The notes beneath the pieces are model-generated. The model had not been told where the DNA came from. It did no database searches and saw only the letters and a program-made list of their open reading frames with translations. This document shows positions 53,263 to 61,084 of a stretch of DNA of 64,000 nucleotides, one piece after another. The position numbers and the translations under genes are program-made. Origin of the DNA: Allosphingosinicella deserti (GTDB lineage Bacteria > Pseudomonadota > Alphaproteobacteria > Sphingomonadales > Sphingomonadaceae); contig NZ_PXYI01000001.1 of the NCBI RefSeq assembly GCF_003012735.1, forward strand, positions 744,001 through 808,000, written 5' to 3'. Positions within the stretch are counted from its first letter, which is position 1, and each line of letters starts with the position of its first letter.

Positions 53263-53288
53263 TTCGCCCGCGACGGCCGATCGGTTAC
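53263..53288 (-). promoter_or_regulatory. SigF-type promoter (GTAACC-N16-CGAA)
   Basis: Complement of GGTTAC at 53283-53288 and TTCG at 53263-53266; spacer 16. An exact match. It lies between the sigma-factor stop (53324) and the anti-sigma start (53230), 33 bases upstream of the latter, so the anti-sigma factor would be made under sigma-factor control (negative feedback). Confidence 0.75.
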
Positions 53289-53323
53289 AGCGCTCACCGT
53301 TCGGAACGACCATGCCTGGGTGG

Positions 53324-53905
53324 TCAGCGGCATCGCTCTGTCGCCAAGCAGCCGGAGAGCGCTTTAAGGCCTCGATGCACGGAAACCTTGACGTCGGAGA
53401 CGCTGATCCCGACGCGTGCGGCGACATCGGCGACGCTCAGGCCGTGGATCTTGGTTTCGCGAATGGCGCGAGCCTGCTTGGCCGGCAAAGTCTGCAGCAG
53501 CCGGTCGACGTCCATCGCTGCGTTGCTGCTTTGCTCGAAACCCTCCGTGACGAGAATATCCTCCAGTCCGTCGATCGGCTGGTGCCGGACGGCGCGGCGG
53601 AAATGATCGACCAGCTTGTGGCGGGCGATCGAGAATAGCCACGGCGTGAAGGCACGCTCCCGATCGAAGCTGCCGCGGCGGGTGTGCAGAGCGATCAGCG
53701 TCTCCTGCACCAGATCTTCTATTTCCGAAACATCGTCATGAAGCCGTCGTCCGAAGAACGACCTCAGCAGAGGCGTGGCTGCTCGAAGAAGAGCGGCATG
53801 GGAGCGTCCGTCTCCGTCAAGCCCTTCGAGCATGCGAGACTTTAGCTCCATTTCCGTCGAGCGGCTGCGGGCGGATCGGGTTTCGGCTTGCGTTGCAATG
53901 GTCAT
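53324..53905 (-). CDS. ECF sigma factor, SigF-like
   Basis: A 193-residue extracytoplasmic-function RNA polymerase sigma factor. Region 2 (about 50-110) includes SEIEDLVQETLIALHTRRGS and RAFTPWLFSIARHKLVDHFR. Region 4 (about 125-185) includes LLQTLPAKQARAIRETKIHG and LSVADVAARVGISVSDVKVS, ending VHRGLKAL. Its partner is the DUF1109/NrsF-like gene downstream, as for Caulobacter SigF. The start at 53905 follows GGAGGAAAAG; the ORF has another ATG at 53917. Surrounding genes carry the matching promoter. Its own promoter is not clear. Confidence 0.93.
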   Translation of the reverse strand: MTIATQAETRSARSRSTEMELKSRMLEGLDGDGRSHAALLRAATPLLRSFFGRRLHDDVSEIEDLVQETLIALHTRRGSFDRERAFTPWLFSIARHKLVDHFRRAVRHQPIDGLEDILVTEGFEQSSNAAMDVDRLLQTLPAKQARAIRETKIHGLSVADVAARVGISVSDVKVSVHRGLKALSGCLATERCR

Positions 53906-54205
53906 CTTTTCCTCCAACGGAAAGAGGGCGATGACGGTTATTTACGAAGCCACTCCGGTCCGTGCCGTTCGTGGAATGCGGGGACTGTTCGAATCGTGCG
54001 ATGCCTTGCGCCGGCTGCGACGATTTTGCCGAGTACGGGCCCGCATGCCCTTGCCGCAGCCGGCAACACACATGTGCGATCCGGACAACGCCGCGAGGGC
54101 AAGGTGGCTGGATCGAGGCCGTTCTTCGCCGTCGCCGCACCCGTGTAACTCGGGCCGACACTGCCGCGAATGAGAGGCTGTCTAACTCTGGCAAGGAGTG
54201 TCGCC
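53906..54205. other. Divergent intergenic region of sigma factor and SDR
   Basis: About 300 bases between the two divergent starts. It holds the SigF-type site of the SDR (54145-54170). A long plus-strand ORF from 53962 crosses it but is a frame of the SDR's shadow. The sigma-factor promoter must be here, and no standard -35/-10 stands out. Confidence 0.45.
54145..54170 (+). promoter_or_regulatory. SigF-type promoter (GTAACT-N16-CGAA)
   Basis: GTAACT at 54145-54150 and CGAA at 54167-54170, with a 16-base spacer. The -10 lies 36 bases upstream of the SDR ATG at 54206. Confidence 0.65.
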
Positions 54206-54994
54206 ATGATCCGCATCGTCAGCCAAGGCACCGCCCTCGTTACTGGCGCGGCGTCCGGCATCGGAGCCATCTACGCGCACCGGCTGGCGCGTCGCGGCTA
54301 CGACCTCATCCTGGTGGACAGCCGGCCTCTCCAGACACTGGCCGAGTGGCTGAAGCGCGACACTCGGCGGAACGTCGAGATACTGGCTGCCGACCCCGGC
54401 ACGCCCTCGGGCTTGTCCGCCGTCGAAGACCGTCTCATCCTCGAGGAGCGGCTGACGGCGCTCGTCAACAATGGCAGCGCGGGTGCCCGCGTACCTTCCT
54501 TCTCCCCCGGATCGGGTCATGCGTCAGATCTCATCGCTCGCAACGTCGGCGTGCCGGCCAGGCTGGCTTATGCCGCTGCCGGTGGCTTCGCCGAACGGGG
54601 CGTCGGGACGATCGTGAACGTAGCGCCGGTCGCACCGCCAATGCCCGCCGGAATTCCCGGGACCGAGGACGGCGGCAAGGCCCTGTTCCTAGATATCGGT
54701 CGGGTGCTCCACGAGGAATTGCACAGCCGGGGCGTTCGCATCCAGATGGTCGTTCCCGATGCCGCCGCCAGTGCCGTCTGGCATGTTGCCGGCGACGCGC
54801 TCGAGGATCTGAGCCAGGAAGTCCTGCTCCTGGCGGAAGCGATGGTCGACCAGGCGCTGGCTGCCCTCGATCAGGATTTCACGACGGCACGTCCTTCCAT
54901 CCCGCAGGTCCGGGACTGGGAAGGGTTCGAGAAGCAGGCCGCACAGGCCTCGTTCGCGCGGTTTGCCCGTCCGGCGCTGGTCGAAATCGCCTGA
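54206..54994 (+). CDS. SDR-fold protein without catalytic residues
   Basis: A 262-residue relative of the SDR at 47324. The cofactor loop TGAASGIGAIYAHRLA and the fold are kept. NNAGVG has become NNGSAG, the catalytic Ser site NVASVV has become NVAPVA (Ser to Pro), and the YxxxK Tyr is Glu (TEDGGKALF), with the Lys still present. The protein is therefore unlikely to be a normal dehydrogenase. It has a strong ribosome site (AAGGAG) and a SigF-type promoter, so it is expressed on purpose. It may be a nucleotide-binding sensor or scaffold; this is an inference. Confidence 0.88.
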   Translation: MIRIVSQGTALVTGAASGIGAIYAHRLARRGYDLILVDSRPLQTLAEWLKRDTRRNVEILAADPGTPSGLSAVEDRLILEERLTALVNNGSAGARVPSFSPGSGHASDLIARNVGVPARLAYAAAGGFAERGVGTIVNVAPVAPPMPAGIPGTEDGGKALFLDIGRVLHEELHSRGVRIQMVVPDAAASAVWHVAGDALEDLSQEVLLLAEAMVDQALAALDQDFTTARPSIPQVRDWEGFEKQAAQASFARFARPALVEIA

Positions 54995-55044
54995 CGGCAG
55001 TGATCAGCCGGGAGGAACTCCCAGCCTGCAAGGAGGAATATGTC

Positions 55045-55359
55045 GTGACATGTCTTCGCCTGATCCCGAATGCTGGGAACGGATTTTCAAGCCGCCCGGC
55101 GAGCTCCGAGCCGGGGCCGAAGGCTTCCCGGGAAAGCGCGCCTCGTCTTCGGCTAGTTGCCGACACGGGAAGCCGCTACCGCCCGCAGCTTGGATCCGGG
55201 CCGGACCGTTCAGGCTCCGCTCTGCCTCGCTGGGTGACTGTTGCGGTCGGCGCAGGCGCGGCAATGGCTTCGGCAGCCGTCGCAATCATCGGCTTCAGCC
55301 CGGACATGCTCGGCCTGGCGCCGCAAATGCACCTGATCGCAACCGCTATCGCCCGGTGA
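55045..55359 (+). CDS. Small single-pass membrane protein
   Basis: A 104-residue protein starting at a GTG eight bases after AAGGAGG. The N-terminal about 60 residues are polar and low in structure; residues about 63-87 form one hydrophobic segment (WVTVAVGAGAAMASAAVAII). I do not recognise the family. It follows the inactive-looking SDR by 50 bases and is probably in the same transcript. Confidence 0.55.
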   Translation: MTCLRLIPNAGNGFSSRPASSEPGPKASRESAPRLRLVADTGSRYRPQLGSGPDRSGSALPRWVTVAVGAGAAMASAAVAIIGFSPDMLGLAPQMHLIATAIAR

Positions 55360-55557
55360 GCCTGAGCCGCCACCACCTCCAATCAGGTGCAATTCGGCGG
55401 CGGCAATCCGTTCGTGCAGCGCAACGCCGGCCCGCCTCGTCAGGTGCAGGCCGATGGTCGCCGCGTTGGGCATGAAGAGTTGGATCGCCGGCAACATGGC
55501 ATCGGCTATGACGGGCGCCGTGATCGGCCTCGTGACCTGGTCCTGAGGCGCCCCGTC

Positions 55558-56160
55558 ATGCTCGATGCACGCCTCAGACCCATCATCGATGTCCCACTGA
55601 ATTCGATCGGACAGTGGCTCGCCGGGCGCGGCATCGGTGCGAACGGCGTCACTATGGCAGGAATGGTCGTCGGCCTCGCCGCGGCCGCGGCCATCGGACA
55701 GGGCGAGTATCGGACCGGCCTCCTGCTGATCCTAGTCAATCGCCTGCTCGACGGTCTCGACGGAGCCATTGCCCGGGCGTCGCGCCTTACCGACTTCGGC
55801 GGCTACCTCGATATCGTCGCGGACTTCGTCTTCTACGTGGCCGTGCCCGTGGGCTTTGGCCTGGCATCTCCGTCGAACCTGGTGCCCGCCCTGTTGCTGG
55901 TTGCGAGCTTCGCCCTCACCGGCATCAGCTTTCTCGCGTTCGCCACGCTTGCCGCCAAGCGCGGGATCGAGACGGCGGCACATGGCCGGAAGAGCTTCTT
56001 CTACGATACGGGTATCGCGGAGGGCACGGAGACAATTGCGGCCTTCATCCTGATGAGCCTCTTTCCGACTTACTTCCCGACGATTGCAGTCATCTATGCG
56101 AGCCTTTGCGTGCTTACGATCGCGCAACGCAGCTTCGGCGCGTGGCATCGCTTCCGATAG
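55558..56160 (+). CDS. CDP-alcohol phosphatidyltransferase family protein
   Basis: A 200-residue membrane enzyme of the CDP-AP family, which transfers phosphatidyl groups to alcohols in the inner membrane. The conserved acidic motif is visible as DGLDGAIARASRLTDFGGYL followed by DIVAD; all four catalytic Asp residues are present. Hydrophobic helices lie on both sides (about 28-48, 75-98, 110-135, 160-185). The start at 55558 is the ATG with GAGG nine bases before; the ORF extends to 55387 with polar sequence. It may alter lipid head groups in stress; the alcohol substrate is not readable. Confidence 0.88.
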   Translation: MLDARLRPIIDVPLNSIGQWLAGRGIGANGVTMAGMVVGLAAAAAIGQGEYRTGLLLILVNRLLDGLDGAIARASRLTDFGGYLDIVADFVFYVAVPVGFGLASPSNLVPALLLVASFALTGISFLAFATLAAKRGIETAAHGRKSFFYDTGIAEGTETIAAFILMSLFPTYFPTIAVIYASLCVLTIAQRSFGAWHRFR

Positions 56161-56191
56161 AATTGCAGACGGGGTCGATCCCCGCCGATCC

Positions 56192-56217
56192 GTAACCTGA
56201 CTCCCTGATCCGGCGTA
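56192..56217 (+). promoter_or_regulatory. SigF-type promoter (GTAACC-N16-CGTA)
   Basis: GTAACC at 56192-56197 and CGTA at 56214-56217; spacer 16. It lies 36 bases upstream of the ATG at 56253 and heads a four-gene operon. The -10 is the same CGTA variant as at 45218. Confidence 0.65.
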
Positions 56218-56252
56218 TGTCTGTGGCAACCTGTTTCGATTGGGGAACCATC

Positions 56253-56720
56253 ATGACCAACATTCCCGCTCGCATTCTGCTCGGCTTCGCCGCCGGAGCG
56301 CTCTCCCACGTCGTTTTCCAGGGCGCGCTCGGCGTCGTCTACTTCTCCGCCGACATGATCCCGGGCCTGCCTTGGAGCTTCAAGCCGCTGCCGCCGTTCG
56401 GCGTGCCGACGACTCTCAACTTCGCTTTCTGGGCCGGCCTGTGGGGCATTGCCTATGCGTTGCTCGAGCGGCGGCTGACGGCCCGCCTCGGCCGTATCGG
56501 AGGGGGGCTGCTGTTCGGCGTTGCCGCCATGCTGGTGCGCTGGTTCATCGTGCTTCCGCTGAAGGGCGCGGAGATCGTCGAAGGCTTCGTACCGAACCTG
56601 GTGGTCGTCTACACCGGCTTTCATCTGATCTTCGGTATCGGGCTCGCTATTCTGTTCGGCGCCGGGCTCCGCCTCGTGCCGCAACCTGCCCGCGTATCGC
56701 TGAACGCTCGCCAGGGCTGA
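56253..56720 (+). CDS. Four-helix membrane protein, paralogue A
   Basis: A 155-residue integral-membrane protein with about four hydrophobic segments (residues 8-30, 45-70, 85-105, 115-142). The start MTNIPARILLGFAAGALSHV and later VPTTLNFAFWAGLWGIAYAL and FIVLPLKGAEI closely match the gene at 59071 (LGFGAGALSH, VPTTVNNMFWDGLWGMAYGL, VLPLKGSGL). I do not recognise the family. First gene of the SigF-type transcript; the start at 56253 is preferred over 56217 because the latter lies on the promoter. Confidence 0.8.
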   Translation: MTNIPARILLGFAAGALSHVVFQGALGVVYFSADMIPGLPWSFKPLPPFGVPTTLNFAFWAGLWGIAYALLERRLTARLGRIGGGLLFGVAAMLVRWFIVLPLKGAEIVEGFVPNLVVVYTGFHLIFGIGLAILFGAGLRLVPQPARVSLNARQG

Positions 56721-56774
56721 CCGCGCCAAGCGTGTCGCACCGGCCCGGCCTCGACCCGGAAAAAGGAACCCATC

Positions 56775-57557
56775 ATGGCACCGATACCTTTCGAGCGGCC
56801 GGCACGTGCCGGCCGAAGCGGGCCTGCGTCTGTACTGAATTCCGTGACAGGAAGGCTTCTGCTTGTGGCGCTTGGCGTCTCCGCCGTCGCCCTGACCCTG
56901 AAGCTGACCGACGCCCTCGATTATCTGAGCTTCGCAGCACTTGCCGAGAACCGCGTGTGGCTTGTCGATCGGGTAGGGGCGCTCGGCTGGGCCGCCCCGC
57001 TGCTCTTCGTACTGGTCTACGCGCTGAGCACGGCGTTTTCAATGCCGACCGGTTTGCTCCTGTCGACCGTCGGCGGCTTCCTGTTCGGCACCTTATGGGG
57101 CGGCTTACTGAACGTGATCGGAGCGACCCTCGGCGCAACGATGATTTTCCTCGCCGCGCGCACCGTGCTCGGCAACCTGCTCAGCGCCCGGGCAGGCCCG
57201 TTCCTCCAGAAGCTCGAAGCCGGCTTTCGCGAGAACGAGGTCAGCTACATGCTGGTGCTGCGGCTGGTGCCGCTCTTCCCATTCTGGCTCGTCAATCTGG
57301 CGCCTGCTTTCCTGGGGGTGCGGACATCAACCTTCGTCGGCGGCACGTTCCTCGGTATCATCCCGGGAGCCTTCGTCTTTGCCAGCGTGGGAACCGGGCT
57401 CGGTGCAGTCCTTGCAACCGGCGGCACGCCGGACGGCTCCGCCCTGCTCCAGCCCCACGTCATCATCCCGATCGCGGGTCTCGCCCTGCTGGCGATGATC
57501 CCGGTCGTCCTCAAGCGCGTCCGCCGCCCGGCGGCGCATCTGGAGAAACTGCCATGA
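56775..57557 (+). CDS. TVP38/TMEM64-family (SNARE-associated domain) membrane protein
   Basis: A 260-residue membrane protein of the TVP38/DedA-related class, with about six hydrophobic segments. The family core is visible: YALSTAFSMPTGLLLSTVGG, FLFGTLWGGLLNVIGATLGA, and LRLVPLFPFWLVNLAPAFLG with the conserved Arg-Pro/Asn. Such proteins scramble or transport lipids. It stands 54 bases after paralogue A and overlaps the next start (ATGA at 57554), so it is translationally coupled to the disulfide reductase. This pairing is common in proteobacteria and suggests a lipid- or quinone-linked redox role. Confidence 0.9.
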   Translation: MAPIPFERPARAGRSGPASVLNSVTGRLLLVALGVSAVALTLKLTDALDYLSFAALAENRVWLVDRVGALGWAAPLLFVLVYALSTAFSMPTGLLLSTVGGFLFGTLWGGLLNVIGATLGATMIFLAARTVLGNLLSARAGPFLQKLEAGFRENEVSYMLVLRLVPLFPFWLVNLAPAFLGVRTSTFVGGTFLGIIPGAFVFASVGTGLGAVLATGGTPDGSALLQPHVIIPIAGLALLAMIPVVLKRVRRPAAHLEKLP

Positions 57558-58987
57558 GCGACACCTTCCTCGATGTGGATATCGCGGTGATCGGCGCTGG
57601 TTCGGGTGGCCTGTCGGTGGCCGCCGGGGCGGCCCAGCTGGGCGCCTCGACCGTGCTGATCGAACAGCATCTGATGGGCGGCGACTGCCTCAACACCGGC
57701 TGCGTTCCGTCGAAGGCACTGCTCGCTTCGGCCAAGGCGGCTTACCGCTGGCGGAGCGAAGCGGCGCTTGGCGTGGACTATGCGCTGCCGGACGTCGACC
57801 TCGGCGCAGTCAACCGGCACGTCCATGAGGTCATCGCCGCGATCGCGCCCAATGACTCGATCGAGCGTTTCGAAGCGCTTGGCGTGAAGGTCATCCAGGG
57901 CACTGCCCGGTTCGTCGGCCCGAGCGAAATCGAGGTGGACGGAACCCGTATCCGCGCACGGCGCATCGTCGTCGCGACTGGCTCCAGAGCGGCAGTGCCG
58001 CCGATCCCGGGGCTCGACCAGGTGCCCCATTTCACGAACGAGACGCTGTTCGCGAACACCGAATTGCCACGTCATCTGATCGTCATCGGGGGAGGCCCGA
58101 TCGGCATCGAAATGGCGCAGGCGCATCGCCGCCTCGGTTCCGACGTGACCGTGCTGGAAGCCTCCAGGATCATGCCCAAGGACGATCCCGAACTCGTATC
58201 GCTCCTGGGCAGCCGCCTCGTGGACGAAGGCATCGCCATTCGCGAAGGGGTCTCGATCACGCGCGTCGAGGACGGCCGCGGCGGCGTTACCGTCCTTCTC
58301 CGCAACTCCGAGGGTCTAGAAGAGCGGATCTTCGGATCGCACCTGCTGGTCGCTGCCGGCAGGCGGCCGAACACAGAGAGACTGGATCTCGAAAAAGCCG
58401 GCATCGAGTACGGGCCGAAAGGCATCATTGTCGATGCCCGGCTGCGCACCAGCAATCGCCGCGTGTTCGCGATCGGCGACGTGGCCGGCGGTCCGCAGTT
58501 CACGCACGTCGCCGGCTATCATGCGGGCATCGTCATCCGGAATGCGCTGTTCCGCCAGCCGGCCAAGGTCGACTATCGGGCGCTCCCGTGGGTGACCTAT
58601 GCCGATCCGGAGCTCGCCCATGTCCGTCTCACGGAGGCAGAGGCACGTGCGAAGCATGGCGACGATCTCGTCGTCCTGCGCTGGCCCTACCACGAGAATG
58701 ATCGTGCCCAGACCGATCGCAAGACACAGGGGCTGATCAAGGCGATCACGACTCGTTCGGGCAAGATTGTCGGCGCATCGATCCTCGGAGCAGAGGCTGG
58801 CGAGCTCATCCAGCTCTGGGTGCTCGCGATCGGCCAGGGCCTCAACGTCAAGGCGCTCGCCGGCATGATCGCTCCCTATCCGACGCTTGGCGAGATCAGC
58901 AAACGGGCTGCCGCCAGCTTCTTCACGCCCAAGCTGTTCAGCTCCCGAACCCGCAAGCTCGTGCGCTTCCTGTCCTGGTTCGGCTGA
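57554..58987 (+). CDS. Class I flavin disulfide reductase (mercuric/lipoamide reductase-like)
   Basis: A 477-residue FAD enzyme of the pyridine-nucleotide disulfide oxidoreductase class I. FAD motif AVIGAGSGGLSVAAGAAQLG; redox pair in GGDCLNTGCVPSKALL; NAD(P) motif LIVIGGGPIGIEMAQAHRRL; FAD second motif RVFAIGDVAGG; C-terminal dimerisation segment with APYPTLGEISKRAA. No N-terminal MerA metal domain and no C-terminal Cys pair of true mercuric reductases, so mercury reduction is unlikely. It is coupled to the TVP38-type gene, a known partner of such reductases. Substrate unknown. Confidence 0.92.
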   Translation: MSDTFLDVDIAVIGAGSGGLSVAAGAAQLGASTVLIEQHLMGGDCLNTGCVPSKALLASAKAAYRWRSEAALGVDYALPDVDLGAVNRHVHEVIAAIAPNDSIERFEALGVKVIQGTARFVGPSEIEVDGTRIRARRIVVATGSRAAVPPIPGLDQVPHFTNETLFANTELPRHLIVIGGGPIGIEMAQAHRRLGSDVTVLEASRIMPKDDPELVSLLGSRLVDEGIAIREGVSITRVEDGRGGVTVLLRNSEGLEERIFGSHLLVAAGRRPNTERLDLEKAGIEYGPKGIIVDARLRTSNRRVFAIGDVAGGPQFTHVAGYHAGIVIRNALFRQPAKVDYRALPWVTYADPELAHVRLTEAEARAKHGDDLVVLRWPYHENDRAQTDRKTQGLIKAITTRSGKIVGASILGAEAGELIQLWVLAIGQGLNVKALAGMIAPYPTLGEISKRAAASFFTPKLFSSRTRKLVRFLSWFG

Positions 58988-59070
58988 ACCCATCTCCATT
59001 CACCTTCGAACAACCTGTCAGGTCGGTGCCGAACGCGGCGCCGGCCTGCGTTTCACCGGGAGCCACTGCG

Positions 59071-59514
59071 ATGACCAGAGTGAAGACACGCCTTTTCCTC
59101 GGCTTCGGCGCCGGTGCCCTCTCGCACCTCTTCTTCCAGGGCGCGCTCGGCACGATGCTCCATTGGGCCGGCCTGCTTCCGGAACTCATCTGGAGCCTCG
59201 AGCCGGTGCCGCCGCTCGCCGTGCCCACCACAGTGAACAACATGTTCTGGGACGGCCTGTGGGGCATGGCGTACGGACTCGTCGAGCCGCGTCTGACGGC
59301 TCTGCTTGGCCGCCCCGCGAGCGGGCTCGCGCTCGGCTTCGCCTCGCTCCTCGTCTTCTGGCTCGTCGTGCTGCCGCTCAAGGGGAGCGGTCTCGCCGGA
59401 CTCGACATCATCGAGATCTCCATCGATGTCGCATTCGACCTGGTGTTCGGCCTTGGTACCGTCCTGCTTTTCTGGGCAGGCCTGCGCCTTCGCCGTCCGT
59501 CACCGCCGGCCTAG
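59071..59514 (+). CDS. Four-helix membrane protein, paralogue B
   Basis: A 147-residue membrane protein homologous to the gene at 56253 (shared LGFGAGALSHLFFQGALG, VPTTVNNMFWDGLWGMAYGL, VVLPLKG). About four hydrophobic segments. The start at 59071 follows the family alignment; the ORF reaches to 59026. It is the last gene of the transcript, 84 bases after the disulfide reductase, and ends before a hairpin. The two copies flank the TVP38-type gene and the reductase and probably arose by local duplication. Confidence 0.8.
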   Translation: MTRVKTRLFLGFGAGALSHLFFQGALGTMLHWAGLLPELIWSLEPVPPLAVPTTVNNMFWDGLWGMAYGLVEPRLTALLGRPASGLALGFASLLVFWLVVLPLKGSGLAGLDIIEISIDVAFDLVFGLGTVLLFWAGLRLRRPSPPA

Positions 59515-59531
59515 GCGAGGCGCGCATAAAT

Positions 59532-59558
59532 GGCGCCGCCGGAAGGTCCGACGGCGCC
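59532..59558. terminator. Bidirectional hairpin between convergent genes
   Basis: GGCGCCG at 59532-59538 pairs with CGGCGCC at 59552-59558 around a short loop. It lies between the stops of the membrane protein (59514) and the crotonase-fold gene (59583), so it may serve both. Confidence 0.55.
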
Positions 59559-59582
59559 CTAGAGAGCCTGGTGACGCTGTAA

Positions 59583-60551
59583 TTATTCGGACGGACGTTT
59601 GTACCCTGCCGTGTGGCGGCCAAGGTTTCGCTCCACGTCGCCGGGCTTCTGCAGGCCCTTCTTCACAAGCGCTTCCAGACGGGACTGAGCAGCGGGCCGC
59701 TGGACCGACTCGATGAAGGCTTCCCAGCCGGGCTGCATCTCGGCGTCCGGCGGCATGCTGGCCAGATCGACGAGCTTCTTGGTCTCAGCGATCGCGTGGC
59801 CGTCGAACGAGGCGATACGCGTGGCGAGCGCGTCGACGAAGCTGTCGAGATCGGCGTCAGGAAGGGCTCGGTTGATGTACCCGTAGCGCTCGGCCGTGTC
59901 GGCGTCGAAATCGTCGGCTCCGATCAGGATTTCCATCGCTCGGCCACGGCCGACGAGGCGCGGCAGGCGGGCCATCGGGCCGCCGCCGGGAACGAAGCCG
60001 GCACCGACTTCGAACTGCGACAGCACGGCTTTCTCGCGGCTGGCGAACCGCATGTCGGCCGCAAGAGCCAGCTCGCTTCCGATCCCGCTGGCACGGCCGC
60101 GGATCGATACGATCGAAATCGCCGGGAGCTTGCTGAGCCTCACCATGAAATCGGGCACCGGGTGCATTCCGGTTGGACCCGCTTTGAGGCCGGTCGAAGC
60201 TTCGAGCGGCTGACCGAGATCGTAGTGATTGATGAAGGAACCGGGAATGGCGCTGTCGAACACGACGACCTGCACGCGTGGATCGGCCTCGAGTTGGTCC
60301 ATGATGCGACCGAGCTCCTGGACCTCGGCGGGTCCGATCAGGTTCAGCGGCGGATTCGCGAAGGTGATCTTCCAGTAGCGCTCGCTTTTCCGAACAACGC
60401 GGATCTTCGCGGATGGCGTGGTCTCGTCGACCGCTTGCGCGGTCGTGGCAGTGGGCGCGCGGGCTTCGCCTGACGCCGTTGCGGGGCTGGCGAGCGCGGG
60501 CGTGGACACGGCCAGAAGCAGCATCAACTTTAGGTTTGCGAGAGTTTTCAT
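59583..60551 (-). CDS. Exported crotonase-fold (enoyl-CoA hydratase-like) protein
   Basis: A 322-residue protein with a signal peptide (MKTLANLKLMLLLAVSTPAL, cleavage near ALASPATA) followed by a crotonase domain from about residue 50. Core segments are KITFANPPLNLIGPAEVQEL, SIVSIRGRASGIGSELALAA and AGFVPGGGPMARLPRLVGRG. The oxyanion Gly of GIGSELALA is present; the usual catalytic Glu pair is not clearly present. CoA esters are cytoplasmic, so an exported crotonase is unusual and its substrate is unknown. GGAGGAACA precedes the two adjacent ATGs (60551, 60554). A SigF-type promoter with a 17-base spacer lies upstream. Confidence 0.88.
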   Translation of the reverse strand: MKTLANLKLMLLLAVSTPALASPATASGEARAPTATTAQAVDETTPSAKIRVVRKSERYWKITFANPPLNLIGPAEVQELGRIMDQLEADPRVQVVVFDSAIPGSFINHYDLGQPLEASTGLKAGPTGMHPVPDFMVRLSKLPAISIVSIRGRASGIGSELALAADMRFASREKAVLSQFEVGAGFVPGGGPMARLPRLVGRGRAMEILIGADDFDADTAERYGYINRALPDADLDSFVDALATRIASFDGHAIAETKKLVDLASMPPDAEMQPGWEAFIESVQRPAAQSRLEALVKKGLQKPGDVERNLGRHTAGYKRPSE

Positions 60552-60615
60552 CATTGTTCCTCCCTGTGGTCTGGAGACCAGGTGAAGGCGCTTCTGAGCT
60601 GCGCCTGTGAGGGAG

Positions 60616-60642
60616 TTCGCCGTGGCAGGGCTGGTCGGTTAC
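60616..60642 (-). promoter_or_regulatory. SigF-type promoter (GTAACC-N17-CGAA)
   Basis: Complement of GGTTAC at 60637-60642 and TTCG at 60616-60619, spacer 17. It lies 65 bases upstream of the exported crotonase-fold gene. Confidence 0.6.
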
Positions 60643-60920
60643 AGATGTTTTCCACGTCCGCGAATTCGGCGATCAATGTGGGGGGAGGCCGGCCTTGCCT
60701 GCGCCGCGGATGACAATGCTCCTGCACGCGCGGCATAGGGCGCGGACCCAAGGACAGTCAGGCCATCTTGGGCCCGAGCCATGGCCGAGCCCTGCCGCTA
60801 TTGTCTGATGATCGTCGGACGGCGCATACGGGCGCACTGGTGGCGAGCCGCTCTGCCGATCGTCCAGTCTCAGCCTTGCCGGCCGACCAGCGAAGTTCAT
60901 CACGAAAAGGGGTCTTCTTC
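60643..60920. other. No gene seen
   Basis: About 280 bases between the crotonase promoter and the end of the 45-residue ORF. ORFs in several frames overlap without recognisable features. Confidence 0.4.
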
Positions 60921-61058
60921 TCAGCCCGGCTGATTGCGCGGCCCGGGCTGAGCCAGCCACTTGCCGGCGTGGGCAACGAGTGACATCAGCTGATGGGCCT
61001 TGTCCTGCGGAGCCGGATTGGCTTGCGGCGGACGCGGTGGTTGCGTGCTCCTGTTCAT
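60921..61058 (-). CDS. Small protein of 45 residues
   Basis: Starts MNRSTQPPRPPQANPAPQDK and continues with a helix-like AHQLMSLVAHAGKWLAQPGP, ending RNQPG. AAGGAG lies eight bases before the ATG, and a SigF-type promoter ends 26 bases before it. The Pro-rich start followed by an amphipathic helix may bind a membrane or a partner. No homologue is recognised. It lies downstream of the EmrA-like gene on the same strand, but its own promoter suggests independent control. Confidence 0.5.
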   Translation of the reverse strand: MNRSTQPPRPPQANPAPQDKAHQLMSLVAHAGKWLAQPGPRNQPG

Positions 61059-61084
61059 GGGAAACGCTCCTTTTCTACCGTGTC

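Noticed and set aside
53916-53941. ATAACC-N16-CGTT on the minus strand directly before the sigma-factor gene
   Set aside because: Differs from the consensus in both boxes, and a transcript from it would begin inside or after the GGAGGA ribosome site of the gene.
53962-55359. 465-residue open frame on the plus strand
   Set aside because: Mostly a shadow of the SDR at 54206 in another frame; only its last 104 codons, from the GTG at 55045 with AAGGAGG, look like a gene.
56240-58987. 915-residue open frame on the plus strand
   Set aside because: Its first two thirds are an Arg/Pro/Ala-rich out-of-frame reading of the membrane-protein and TVP38 genes; only the part from 57554 is the disulfide reductase.
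57554-58987. True mercuric reductase (merA)
   Set aside because: No N-terminal metal domain, no C-terminal Cys pair, and no other mer genes nearby.
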